A DNA stretch of 64,000 nucleotides from Gammaproteobacteria bacterium (lineage in GTDB: Bacteria > Pseudomonadota > Gammaproteobacteria > Ga0077536), in the NCBI GenBank assembly GCA_024235015.1, contig JACKNG010000008.1, forward strand, positions 124,001 to 188,000, read 5' to 3'. Within the stretch, counting starts at the first letter, position 1; every line of letters begins with the position of its first letter. Position numbers and translations under genes: made by a program. The notes below the pieces were generated by a model that worked only from the letters and a program-made list of their open reading frames with translations, had not been told where the DNA came from and did no database searches. Below, in pieces: positions 1 through 10,390 of this stretch.

Positions 1-102
1 CTGCAGGGCCTGGTTGGAACTGAGTCCAAGCGGCTTGTCGAGCAGCAGGATGCCGCTGACGTCGCGTCCGCGCGCCTTGCGCCCGCCGTGTCGGCGCGCC
101 AT
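1..102 (-). CDS. truB: tRNA pseudouridine synthase B, 5' end only
   Basis: This is the first 34 codons of TruB, which makes pseudouridine 55 in the T-loop of tRNAs; the rest lies beyond base 1. The ATG is at 100-102. The visible peptide carries the family's amino-terminal SGILLLDKPLGLSSN segment, which leads into the catalytic fold. It begins only five bases after the rbfA stop and closes the classical rimP-nusA-infB-rbfA-truB order, so it is almost certainly co-transcribed with those genes. The catalytic Asp is outside the window and cannot be checked. Confidence 0.9.
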   Translation of the reverse strand, partial: MARRHGGRKARGRDVSGILLLDKPLGLSSNQALQ

Positions 103-107
103 GACCG

Positions 108-467
108 TCAGTCCTCCACGTGCCGGTCGTCGAGCAGGCGCTGAATACGGTCGGCTCGGGCAATCGCCTCGTCGCGCTCGAAGGACAGCACCGGCGTGCG
201 CCGCGTGCGCAGCTCGCGCCCGAGCACGGCCTGCAAGGCCGCGGCGTGGGCCGCGAGGCCGGCGACGAAATCGTCGCCCTCGCCGCCGCCGTCGAACACG
301 CTCAGCGCGACCCGCGCGTGGCGCAGGTCGGGCGACACGTCGACGCCGGTAATGGTGACGAGCCCCGCCCCGGCGCTGCGGGCGAGCTCGCCGAGCGGCT
401 GCGCCAGGGCGCGCTTGACCGTCGAGGCCACGCGGTCGATGCGATTGAAGTCACGTTCCCGCGGCAT
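108..467 (-). CDS. rbfA: 30S ribosome-binding factor A
   Basis: RbfA is a small KH-fold protein that binds the 30S subunit late in 16S rRNA maturation and is needed for cold adaptation. The 119-residue product starts at ATG 467, giving MPRERDFNRIDRV, which matches the usual family start. A GTG at 488 overlaps the infB stop as GTGA and would add seven residues; translational coupling from there is possible, but the conserved start favours the ATG. The VTITGVDVSPDLRHARV stretch is the typical core strand and turn. It lies between infB and truB, as in other gammaproteobacteria. Confidence 0.92.
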   Translation of the reverse strand: MPRERDFNRIDRVASTVKRALAQPLGELARSAGAGLVTITGVDVSPDLRHARVALSVFDGGGEGDDFVAGLAAHAAALQAVLGRELRTRRTPVLSFERDEAIARADRIQRLLDDRHVED

Positions 468-484
468 CTCGCGAACGACCCGCC

Positions 485-3095
<2,611 letters not shown>

Positions 3096-3103
<8 letters not shown>

Positions 3104-4694
3104 CGACGCGCACCTCGCTCTGCTGGGCCTGCTCGGCCTCCGCGAACCAGGGCTCGCGGGCCTTCATGATGAGATGGGCCGCGCGATCCTCGTCGAGCCC
3201 GCCGAGTTCGAGCAGTTCATCGACCGACTGCTCGGCCAGGTCCTCCATGGTGACGATGCCGGCCGCGGCCAGGCGATAGGCGAGTTCTTCGTCCATCCCC
3301 TCCATGCCGAGCAGGTCGTCGGCCGGGCGCTCGTCACCCAGGCGCTCCTCGCTGGCGATGGCGCGCGTCAGCAGCAGGTCCTTGGCGCGCTGGCGCAGTT
3401 CGCCCACCAGGGCCTCGTCGAATTCCTCGATTTCGAGCATTTCCTGCTCCGGTACGTAGGCCACTTCCTCGATCGAGGTGAAGCCTTCCTGGACCAGGAT
3501 GTTGGCGACCTCCTCGTCGACGTCGAGCAGTTCCATGAACATCTTCTGGTTCTTGACCACCTCCTCTTCCGACTTCTGCTCGGCCTCGGATTCGGTCATG
3601 ACGTTGAGTTCCCAGCCGGACAGCTGGCTGGCGAGACGCACGTTCTGGCCGTTGCGGCCAATCGCCTGCGACAACTGGTCTTCGACCACCGCCACGTCCA
3701 TCGCGCGGGTGTCCTCGTCAACCAGGATGGAGACGACCTCGGCCGGCGACATCGCGTTGATGACGAACTGCGCGGGGTTCTCGTCCCACAGGATGATGTC
3801 GACCCGCTCGCCACCGAGTTCGTTCGATACCGCCTGCACGCGCGAACCGCGCATGCCGACGCAGGCACCGACCGGGTCGATGCGCTGGTCGCGTGAGCGC
3901 ACCGCGATCTTGGCGCGCAGGCCCGGGTCTCGCGCGGCAGCCAGCACCTCGATGATGCCTTCGCCGATTTCCGGTACCTCGAGCTTGAACAACTCGATGA
4001 GCAGTTCCTTGGCCGTGCGGCTGACGAACAGCTGCGGGCCGCGCTTCTCCGGGCGGACGTCGAACAGGTAACCGCGGATACGGTCGCCGGCCCGCACCAG
4101 CTCGCGCGGGATCATGTGTTCCTTGAGGATGATGGCCTCGGCATTGCCGCCGAGGTCGACGTAGACGTTGCCGCGCTCGACCCGCTTGACGATACCCATG
4201 ACGAGTTCGCCGACGCGATCCTCGTAGGCCTCGACGACCTGCGCGCGCTCGGCTTCGCGCACCTTCTGCACGATGACCTGCTTGGCGGTCTGGGCGGCGA
4301 TACGACCGAACTCGGCGGCTTCGAGCGGCTCCTCGATGTAGTCGCCGCCGTTGAGGCCGGCGTCGCGGGCGCGTGCATCGGCGAGCCAGATTTGGCGCGC
4401 CGGGTAGGGCAGTTCGCCGGCTGCGATCATGTCGGCGGCCTCGCGCGCCTCTTCGTAATCCTCGGCTTCCGGATCGAGTTCCGGCACCACCTCCGGGTCG
4501 ATGACTTGCCAGCGCCGATAGGCCTGGTAGTTGCCGTTCTCGCGATCGATGGCCACGCGGCAATCGACGTCATCTTCGAAACGCTTCTTGGTCGCGCTCG
4601 CCAGCGCCGCCTCGAGGGCTTCGAATATGATCTCCTTGCCTACGTTCTTCTCGTTGGAGACGACGTCGACAACGGTCAATATTTCTTTGTTCAT
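3096..4694 (-). CDS. nusA: transcription termination/antitermination factor NusA
   Basis: NusA binds RNA polymerase and nascent RNA and modulates pausing, termination and antitermination. The product of about 532 residues has the N-terminal polymerase-binding domain, an S1 domain around 130-200, two KH domains around 200-345 (GACVGMRGSRVQAV, AIGRNGQNVRLA) and two C-terminal acidic helix-hairpin-helix repeats (EEVANILVQEGFTSIEEVAY and a second copy near DEELAYRLAAAG). ATG at 4694 is chosen over an adjacent TTG at 4697; TAGGTAAG lies about ten bases upstream. It sits between rimP and infB. Confidence 0.98.
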
Positions 4695-4730
4695 CAATCG
4701 CTTACCTAAGCTTACATCCTTAACCCGCGG

Positions 4731-5198
4731 TCATCGGGGCGGGCGCGCCCGGGGTAGCTCCGGCACCAGCCGCGAGCGCTCGATGGCACTGAAGGGCACC
4801 TCGTACTGCTCGCCGTCGGCTTCGACCACCAGGGCATCGTCGGCAATCGCGCACAGGCGTCCGTGCAGGCGCCGCCGGCCCTGCACCAGGTCGCGCATGC
4901 GCAGCTGGACTTCGTGGCCGACGTAGCGCCGGTGCTGCTCGAGCGTGAACAACACGCGATCGAGCCCGGGTGAAGAGACCTCGAGCGTGTAATCGCCACG
5001 CACGAGTTGCTCGGCTTCGAGGACGTCACCGACCTGGCGACTCACGACTTCGCAATCGTCGACGGTGATGCCCTCGGCGTGATCGATGTAAAGACGCAGC
5101 AACTGGCTGTCACCACTCCGGGACCGCTCCACGCCCCACAGGTCATAGCCCAGTCCGTTGACCGTCGGTTCCAGCGCTGCGTGCAATCGATCTACCAA
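4731..5198 (-). CDS. rimP: ribosome maturation factor RimP
   Basis: RimP helps assemble the 30S subunit. The open frame runs back through the tRNA gene, so the true start has to be inside it. I choose TTG at 5196-5198 because CTGGAG stands six bases upstream and the resulting 155-residue protein (MVDRLHAALEPTV...) aligns with the family's usual start. YIDHAEGITVDDCEVVSRQV and LEVSSPGLDR are the diagnostic RimP motifs. It lies directly downstream of tRNA-fMet and its terminator and upstream of nusA. The rare TTG start, placed just after a terminator hairpin, suggests modest expression. Confidence 0.93.
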   Translation of the reverse strand: MVDRLHAALEPTVNGLGYDLWGVERSRSGDSQLLRLYIDHAEGITVDDCEVVSRQVGDVLEAEQLVRGDYTLEVSSPGLDRVLFTLEQHRRYVGHEVQLRMRDLVQGRRRLHGRLCAIADDALVVEADGEQYEVPFSAIERSRLVPELPRARPPR

Positions 5199-5211
5199 GC
5201 TTTGCTCCAGC

Positions 5212-5250
5212 CCAAAAATAAAAAGCCCCGACAACCCGGGGCCTTTTATC
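5212..5250 (-). terminator. intrinsic terminator/attenuator between tRNA-fMet and rimP
   Basis: Read on the minus strand, an AAAAGGCCCCG arm pairs with CGGGGCTTTT, with one bulged base and a loop of about six bases, followed by TTTTATTTTT. It lies immediately 3' of the tRNA and before the rimP start. It would end most tRNA transcripts while letting a fraction read through into rimP-nusA-infB. NusA itself affects such terminators, so autoregulation is plausible but is inference. Confidence 0.8.
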
Positions 5251-5251
5251 T

Positions 5252-5328
5252 TGGTAGCGGGGGCAGGATTTGAACCTGCGACCTTCGGGTTATGAGCCCG
5301 ACGAGCTGCCAGACTGCTCCACCCCGCA
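5252..5328 (-). tRNA. metY: initiator tRNA-fMet (CAU)
   Basis: A 77-base cloverleaf with encoded CCA. Anticodon loop CTCATAA gives CAU. Initiator hallmarks are visible: three G-C pairs next to the anticodon loop (GGG/CCC), A11:U24 in the D-stem and no Watson-Crick pair at 1:72. Here 1:72 is U:U instead of the E. coli C:A. The T-arm GCAGG-TTCAAAT-CCTGC is normal. Its position ahead of rimP-nusA matches metY in E. coli. Confidence 0.97.
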
Positions 5329-5341
5329 ATTGAAGTCCGCA

Positions 5342-5370
5342 ATGATAGGGATGCTGTTCGAATTGTTCAA
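5342..5370 (-). promoter_or_regulatory. sigma70 promoter for tRNA-fMet and the rimP operon
   Basis: On the minus strand TTGAAC (5365-5370) and TATCAT (5342-5347) are separated by exactly 17 bases. The tRNA 5' end begins 13 bases after the -10 hexamer, and the intervening TGCGGAC is a G/C-rich discriminator of the sort found at stringently controlled stable-RNA promoters. Confidence 0.75.
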
Positions 5371-5378
5371 GTGCCGTG

Positions 5379-6473
5379 TCATCCCGAGAGGTGTATCGGC
5401 TGGCGGCGCCGCCCCCAACGCCCGGGCGCGGCGTCGAAGCGCCCGGCGCACGGCGTGCCGCAGGTCGTGCAACATCCCCCGGCATCGAGTGCATAGGCTT
5501 CGAGTTCGTACCAGGCGCGCTGGATGACCACCGCGCCGCAGGCGTGGCACTGCGTGGCGTCGCCGCTGCGATCCTCGATGTTGCCGGTGTAGACGTAGTG
5601 CAGGCCCTGGGCCAGGGCAATGCGGCGCGCCTCCTTGACGGTCGCGGGCGGGGTCGGCGGGATGTCGCGCATCTTCCAGTCGGGATGAAAGGCGCTGAAA
5701 TGCAGCGGCACGTCGGGTCCCAGTCGTTCGCAGACCCAGCGGCTCATGGCCTCGATCTCGCCGGCGCTGTCGTTGCAGCCGGGGATCAGCAGGCAGGTCA
5801 ATTCCAGCCAGGTCGAGGTTTCGTGGGCGATATATTCCAGGGTTTCCAGCACCGGCGCGAGGCTGGCGCCGGTGAGGCGACGGTAGAAATCCTCGGTGAA
5901 CGCCTTGAGGTCGACATTGGCTGCGTCCATGTGGCGGAAGAAGTCGCGCCGCGGTGCCGCGCAGACGTAGCCCGCCGTCACCGCCACCGAGGCGATGCCG
6001 CGCTCGTGGCAGGCCGCGGCGACGTCGATGGCGTACTCGTGGAAGATGATCGGATCGTTGTAGGTGAAAGCGACGCTGCGGCAGCCATGCACTGCAGCGG
6101 CGTCGGCGATCGCGCGCGGGCCGGCCGCGGCCGCCAGGGTATCGGTCTCGCGTGACTTGCTGATGTCCCAGTTCTGGCAGAACTTGCAGGCGAGGTTACA
6201 GCCGGCGGTGCCGAACGACAGTACCGACGACCCCGGATAGAAATGATTGAGCGGCTTCTTCTCGATCGGATCGATGCAGAATCCGCTCGAGCGGCCGTAG
6301 GAAGTCAGCACCACCGCGCCGTCATGGGCAGCACGCACGAAGCACAGCCCGCGCTGGCCGTCCTGCATGCGACAGGCACGCGGACAGAGGTCGCACTGCA
6401 CGCGGCCATCCGGCAGCCGGTGCCAATACTCGGTCGGGTGCAGGCGGTCGGGTTCGAGGGCGAGGTCGCTCAT
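5379..6473 (-). CDS. amrS: AmmeMemoRadiSam system radical SAM enzyme
   Basis: A 364-residue radical SAM protein of the AmmeMemoRadiSam family; its substrate is not known. The cluster motif CNLACKFC (CX3CX2C) lies at about residue 95, preceded by a Cys-rich CDLCPRACRM segment. GTAGCN and the TYNDPIIFHEY stretch are typical of this family and of pyruvate-formate-lyase-activase-like enzymes. A C-terminal pair of CXXC motifs (CHAC, CTTC) probably binds a metal or second cluster. ATG at 6473 is chosen because GGAG lies seven bases upstream. It is transcribed divergently from the MEMO and AMMECR1 partners 89 bases away. Confidence 0.93.
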   Translation of the reverse strand: MSDLALEPDRLHPTEYWHRLPDGRVQCDLCPRACRMQDGQRGLCFVRAAHDGAVVLTSYGRSSGFCIDPIEKKPLNHFYPGSSVLSFGTAGCNLACKFCQNWDISKSRETDTLAAAAGPRAIADAAAVHGCRSVAFTYNDPIIFHEYAIDVAAACHERGIASVAVTAGYVCAAPRRDFFRHMDAANVDLKAFTEDFYRRLTGASLAPVLETLEYIAHETSTWLELTCLLIPGCNDSAGEIEAMSRWVCERLGPDVPLHFSAFHPDWKMRDIPPTPPATVKEARRIALAQGLHYVYTGNIEDRSGDATQCHACGAVVIQRAWYELEAYALDAGGCCTTCGTPCAGRFDAAPGRWGRRRQPIHLSG

Positions 6474-6501
6474 GGGTTGTCTCCGGCAATGGGCCGTGAC
6501 C

Positions 6502-6529
6502 TTGAAATGGGGACGCCGCACGCTATTTT
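6502..6529 (+). promoter_or_regulatory. candidate sigma70 promoter for the MEMO-AMMECR1 pair
   Basis: TTGAAA at 6502-6507 and TATTTT at 6524-6529 are 16 bases apart in the 89-base divergent gap between the radical SAM gene and the MEMO gene. AAGGA follows seven bases ahead of the MEMO ATG. It is the only A/T-rich patch in the gap. Confidence 0.5.
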
Positions 6530-6562
6530 CGAGTGACCATGCGGACCACGTGAAGGACCCCG

Positions 6563-7351
6563 ATGACCAGCGTACGCACCCCGGCAGTGGCCGGACTGTT
6601 CTACCCCGAAGCGGCGGCCGTGCTGCACGACACGGTCACGACCCTGCTCGCCGAGGCGGCCGACCACGGCGGGCCGCGACCGCGCGCGCTGATCGTGCCG
6701 CACGCCGGCTACGTCTACTCCGGGCGGGCGGCGGCCGCCGCCTACCATCACCTCGCGCGGTTCCGCGATCGCGTCGGCCGCGTGCTGCTGGCCGGTCCAC
6801 CCCATCGCGTCGCGGTACGCGGCGCCGCAACGGTGTCCTGCGATTACTTCCGCACCCCGCTCGGCGATGTCGCCATCGACACGGTCGCGGCGCGCGAGCT
6901 GGTCGCCAGCGGCGCGGTCGAGTACGCCGACGCTGCACACGTGCCCGAGCACTCCCTGGAAGTCCAGCTGCCGTTCCTGCAGACGGTGCTCGGCGAGTTC
7001 ACCCTCCTGCCGCTGCTGGTGGGCGACCTGCCGCCCGCCGCCGTCGCGGCCCTGCTCGCGCCGTGGTGGGACGCCGAGGATGCACTGGTCGTCGTCAGTA
7101 CCGACCTGAGCCACTTCCTCGACTACGACACCGCGCGGACCGTCGACGGCGACACCGACGCGGCCATCCGCGCCTTCGACCCGAGTCGCATCGATCCGAC
7201 ACGAGCCTGCGGCTGTCGCGCACTGAACGGCCTGCTGCACCTGGCCGCCGCGCGCGCGGCCGGCATCGAGCGGCTGGCCTTGTGCAACTCCGGTGATACC
7301 GCGGGCAGCCGCGACCGCGTCGTCGGGTACGCCGCCTATGCCCTCGCCTGA
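6563..7351 (+). CDS. amrB: AmmeMemoRadiSam system protein B (MEMO family)
   Basis: A 262-residue MEMO-like protein related to LigB-type extradiol dioxygenases and to human MEMO1. The putative metal/active-site residues are present: His in PHAGYVYSG, His in GPPHRVAV, EHSLEVQLPFLQ, DLSHFLDY and Cys in CNSGDTAG. Start ATG has AAGGA seven bases upstream. It overlaps the start of the AMMECR1 gene by 14 bases, so the two are one transcript, opposite the radical SAM gene. No catalytic activity is established for bacterial members. Confidence 0.92.
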   Translation: MTSVRTPAVAGLFYPEAAAVLHDTVTTLLAEAADHGGPRPRALIVPHAGYVYSGRAAAAAYHHLARFRDRVGRVLLAGPPHRVAVRGAATVSCDYFRTPLGDVAIDTVAARELVASGAVEYADAAHVPEHSLEVQLPFLQTVLGEFTLLPLLVGDLPPAAVAALLAPWWDAEDALVVVSTDLSHFLDYDTARTVDGDTDAAIRAFDPSRIDPTRACGCRALNGLLHLAAARAAGIERLALCNSGDTAGSRDRVVGYAAYALA

Positions 7352-7970
7352 AGACGCGCGCGGAGCAGTGCGCGGCTGGCTCGACGACCTCGCCGACATC
7401 GCCGCCGCCGCGCTCGTCGCGGCCGTGCACGACCAGCCGGCGCCCACGCCTTCGCGCGCGACGGCGCGCGGCCGGCTCGCCGACCCCGGTGCCTGCTTCG
7501 TCACGCTTCATCGCACCGGCCGCCTGCGCGGCTGCATCGGCACGCTCGAGGCCAGGCGCCCGTTGCTCGACGACGTCATTGCCAATGCCCGCGCCGCGGC
7601 GCTCGACGATCCACGTTTCCCGGCGGTGGCGACAGCCGAGATAGACGTCCTCGAAGTGGACGTTTCGGTGCTGTCGCCGGCGGAACCGCTCGAGTTCGAC
7701 GACCACGCCGATCTCCTGCGTCGCCTGCGTCCCGGTACCGACGGCATCATTCTCGCCTACCGCGGGCGCCGCGCGACCTTCCTGCCGAGCGTGTGGGCCC
7801 AGTTGCCCGACCCGGCGAACTTCCTGCTCCACCTGCGCCACAAGGCCGGCATCGAGGATCGCGTACCGACGGCGGCGATCGCGGTCGAGCGCTACACCAC
7901 GGCACACTCGCCGGCGGTAGCGCCGCGGGCTGCCGCCGCGCGCGCCCGCACTGCCGGACTCATCGACTGA
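7338..7970 (+). CDS. amrA: AmmeMemoRadiSam system protein A (AMMECR1 family)
   Basis: A 210-residue AMMECR1-domain protein; the invariant LRGCIGTLE motif is at about residue 60, followed by the usual ARAAALDDPRFPAV helix. The start at 7338 lies inside the end of the MEMO gene; an upstream in-frame ATG at 7293 would add 15 unconserved residues. The C-terminal 20 residues are low-complexity Ala/Arg. Its 3' end overlaps the convergent pentapeptide-repeat gene by 11 bases. With the two neighbours it completes the three-gene AmmeMemoRadiSam set. Confidence 0.92.
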   Translation: MPSPEDARGAVRGWLDDLADIAAAALVAAVHDQPAPTPSRATARGRLADPGACFVTLHRTGRLRGCIGTLEARRPLLDDVIANARAAALDDPRFPAVATAEIDVLEVDVSVLSPAEPLEFDDHADLLRRLRPGTDGIILAYRGRRATFLPSVWAQLPDPANFLLHLRHKAGIEDRVPTAAIAVERYTTAHSPAVAPRAAAARARTAGLID

Positions 7971-8643
7971 AACAGCGGCCGCGCGCACCGCGCGGACAGG
8001 TCCGGCCGTCGCTCCAGATGGCGCCGCCGAGATGGGCGCGGCTCAGATCCGCACCGTCCAGGCGTGCGCCGCGCAGGTCGGCGAAGCGCAGGTCCGCACC
8101 ACCCAGGCCGGCGTGTGCGAGGTTGGCCCGCCGCAGGCTGGCACCGACGAGCCGGGCTCCCCTGAGGTCGGCAAGGCTCAGATCGGCATCGGCGAGATCG
8201 GCATAAGAGAGATCGGCGAAGCGCAGATCGGCAACGCCGAAGAAGGCCCCGGTGAGGCGCGCGTTGCGGGCGCTCGCGCGGGCCAGGTCGAGATGCTCGA
8301 AACGTTGTCCGGCCTTGTTGCAGAAATCCCAGTTGACCGCGCGACCGCCGCCTGCAGCGCAGTCGTGCGGCTGCCGCGGCGGGGGCATCGCCTGCAGGAC
8401 GGCGAGGATCAGGACCACCCCCAGTACCCCGGCGGTAACCAGCAAGGGGCCCCGCGCAGACGTCGTGCGCGGCCGCAAGCCGGCCCATACCCGCCGTGCG
8501 CGCTGGCGGCGTTCGCGCACGCGCCCAGACGGTTGCGGCGCGCCGTGCCCGGCGCGCTCATCCGCCGCGGGCTCCTCCGGCCAGGCCCGTGGCGAATTGC
8601 CGAGCGCTGCACCGGCGCCGTCCCGTTCGTATCGACCGGTCAA
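7960..8643 (-). CDS. membrane-anchored pentapeptide-repeat protein
   Basis: A product of 227 residues if TTG 8643 is the start; no ATG precedes the conserved part, and GGGGA lies a few bases upstream of the TTG. The first 65 residues are basic and disordered, one membrane segment follows (LLVTAGVLGVVLILAVLQAM), and then about 18 pentapeptide repeats of A(D/N)LXX type (for example ADLRF ADLSY ADLAD ADLSL), which fold as a right-handed quadrilateral beta-helix. The repeat domain probably faces the periplasm. Function is unknown. It is convergent with AMMECR1 and divergent from the FliK-like gene 31 bases away. Confidence 0.75.
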   Translation of the reverse strand: MTGRYERDGAGAALGNSPRAWPEEPAADERAGHGAPQPSGRVRERRQRARRVWAGLRPRTTSARGPLLVTAGVLGVVLILAVLQAMPPPRQPHDCAAGGGRAVNWDFCNKAGQRFEHLDLARASARNARLTGAFFGVADLRFADLSYADLADADLSLADLRGARLVGASLRRANLAHAGLGGADLRFADLRGARLDGADLSRAHLGGAIWSDGRTCPRGARGRCFSR

Positions 8644-8673
8644 GATTTCCCCGCTCCCGCCGCTCTTGCTGCC

Positions 8674-9939
8674 ATGCAGATCTCGCTGCCCGCCGTCGCG
8701 CCGACGACTACTGCACCCGCGCCGCGGGCCGGCGTCGCCTGGACGGTCGGTCAGCTCCTCACCGCCGAGGTTATCGGCACGCCGGCGCCGAACTACACCC
8801 GCCTGCGCATCGGCACCGAGACCTTCACCGCCCGCAACGAGGTGCCGCTGAGCGCGGGGCAGAAGCTCGAATTGCGGGTGGCCGCCAACACCCCGAACGT
8901 GGTCCTGCAGGTCCGCACACCGGGTCCGGCCGAAACGCCCGGCGCAGCCATCGCACGCGGGCTCGCGCGCAGCCTGCCACGGCAGGGCTCGGCGGCCGAG
9001 ACCTTGGTCCTGCTGCGTACGCTCGATCGGCTGGCGGTCGGGTCGGCGCCCGCCGCGCCGCGCCCGGCACCCGGCCTGCCGGGTACGCTCCGCGCAGCGG
9101 CCGGCACGCTGCTCAGCGGACTGCCGGACAGCGCGACCCTGCGCACGCCGGCGCAGCTACGCGCCGCGATCGTGGCCGCGGCGACGCCGCCAGAGGCTCG
9201 ACTGCGCGACCCGGCGAGTGCGACGACCCGCCCGGCCGCGGCGGGCGAGCGACCGACGCCGCTGGCCGCCCTGCACGCGCTGCAGCGCGCGCTGCCGCCG
9301 GCAACCGCACACGGTGCGACGCCTGGACCGGAGGCCTCACCCTCCGTGGCCTCGCCGCGGCAGGAGGCAGCGCAACCATTGCGCCCGAGCGGCGCTGGCG
9401 CCGCGGCGACCAACGTCGCGCCGGCGCCCGGCGGCCAGGCCACGCCGTCCCCCGCGCTCGCTGGCATACCCGAGGCCGACCTCGACGTGCTGCGTGGGCT
9501 CGTCGACGGTGCACTCGCCCGCATCCAGACCCAGCATCTCGGCAATGCCACCCAGCCCACCGGCGCGCCCTGGCACATCGGCGTCGAACTGCCGGTCCGC
9601 CACGACGACCGGGTCGACCTGTGGCAGTTCGATTTCGAAGGCGACGCCCGGACGGTGCGCGGCGAGCCGGCGACGGGCGCCGCGCGGGTCACGTTGCGCC
9701 TCGTGCTGAGCGACACGGTCACCTTCAGTGCACAGCTCGCCAGCCATGCCGACGGCTTGCGCGTACGGGTGACGTCCGATGACCCGGCCTATGCCGCGGC
9801 GCTTGCCGCCACCCTCGACGAGCTCGAAAGAGCCCTGCGCGCACGCGACCTCCCGGTCGCCGGCGTGGCGGTCGGCGCAGTCGCCGCGCCGCGCACACAG
9901 CCAACGGCGCCCTGCGCGCTGGTCGACGTCGCGGTATGA
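8674..9939 (+). CDS. FliK-like hook-length-control domain protein
   Basis: A 421-residue protein with a Pro/Ala-rich, disordered N-terminal two thirds and a C-terminal Flg_hook-type domain from about residue 270 (GAPWHIGVELPV, then alternating strands to LVDVAV). The frame extends further upstream, but there it only reads the complement of the pentapeptide repeats, so ATG 8674 is chosen; no clear ribosome site is visible. The stop overlaps the next gene as ATGA. In flagellar systems FliK measures the hook and signals to FlhB; here the pair stands alone, so its role is uncertain. Confidence 0.8.
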   Translation: MQISLPAVAPTTTAPAPRAGVAWTVGQLLTAEVIGTPAPNYTRLRIGTETFTARNEVPLSAGQKLELRVAANTPNVVLQVRTPGPAETPGAAIARGLARSLPRQGSAAETLVLLRTLDRLAVGSAPAAPRPAPGLPGTLRAAAGTLLSGLPDSATLRTPAQLRAAIVAAATPPEARLRDPASATTRPAAAGERPTPLAALHALQRALPPATAHGATPGPEASPSVASPRQEAAQPLRPSGAGAAATNVAPAPGGQATPSPALAGIPEADLDVLRGLVDGALARIQTQHLGNATQPTGAPWHIGVELPVRHDDRVDLWQFDFEGDARTVRGEPATGAARVTLRLVLSDTVTFSAQLASHADGLRVRVTSDDPAYAAALAATLDELERALRARDLPVAGVAVGAVAAPRTQPTAPCALVDVAV

Positions 9940-10295
9940 GCGGGGAACGCCCGGTCGCGGTCGCCGTCGCCCTGCATTGGGATGGCGCCAGCGCGCCCCG
10001 CGTCACCGCGAAGGGCCGCGGCGAGCTCGCCCAGCGCATCGCCGACACCGCGCGCGCCCACGACGTCCCCATCAGCGACGACCCGCAACTGGTCGAAGTC
10101 CTGGCCCAGGTCGAGGTCGGCCACGTCATTCCCGAGATCCTGTTCGTGGCCGTGGCCGAGGTCATCGCCTTCGCCTACGCCGTGCACGGGCGCGTACCCG
10201 AACGCATCACGCAACGCATCGACGGGACGCCTGCGAGCGACGCCCGCCGCGGCCGCGAAGGTGACCGCGCCGCGGCGTCCACGCAGCAAAGCTGA
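9936..10295 (+). CDS. FlhB C-terminal-domain homologue (FhlB/YlqH type)
   Basis: A 119-residue soluble protein matching only the cytoplasmic C-terminal domain of FlhB/YscU. It has VAVALHWDGASAPRVTAKGRG followed by the helix region ISDDPQLVEVLAQVEVG and IPEILFVAVAEVIAFAY. The NPTH autocleavage tetrapeptide of true FlhB is absent, as is usual for stand-alone homologues of this type. ATGA overlap with the FliK-like gene implies coupled translation. The last 20 residues are low complexity. Confidence 0.85.
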   Translation: MSGERPVAVAVALHWDGASAPRVTAKGRGELAQRIADTARAHDVPISDDPQLVEVLAQVEVGHVIPEILFVAVAEVIAFAYAVHGRVPERITQRIDGTPASDARRGREGDRAAASTQQS

Positions 10296-10390
10296 CACTT
10301 CTCAGCACATCGACGACACCGCCGTTCCAGACTTTCGCGCGCCGCCGGAACGACGACGTCTCGTCGTGGTAGTCCCTACCGGAAGCTGTC

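Noticed and set aside
5199..5342. An N-terminal extension of RimP through the tRNA
   Set aside because: Those codons are the translated tRNA and terminator; a TTG with a good ribosome site at 5198 gives the family's normal start.
8032..8673. A long N-terminal extension of the FliK-like protein
   Set aside because: The 214 upstream codons are the complement of the pentapeptide repeats and make a quasi-repetitive, unconserved sequence; ATG 8674 starts the real protein.
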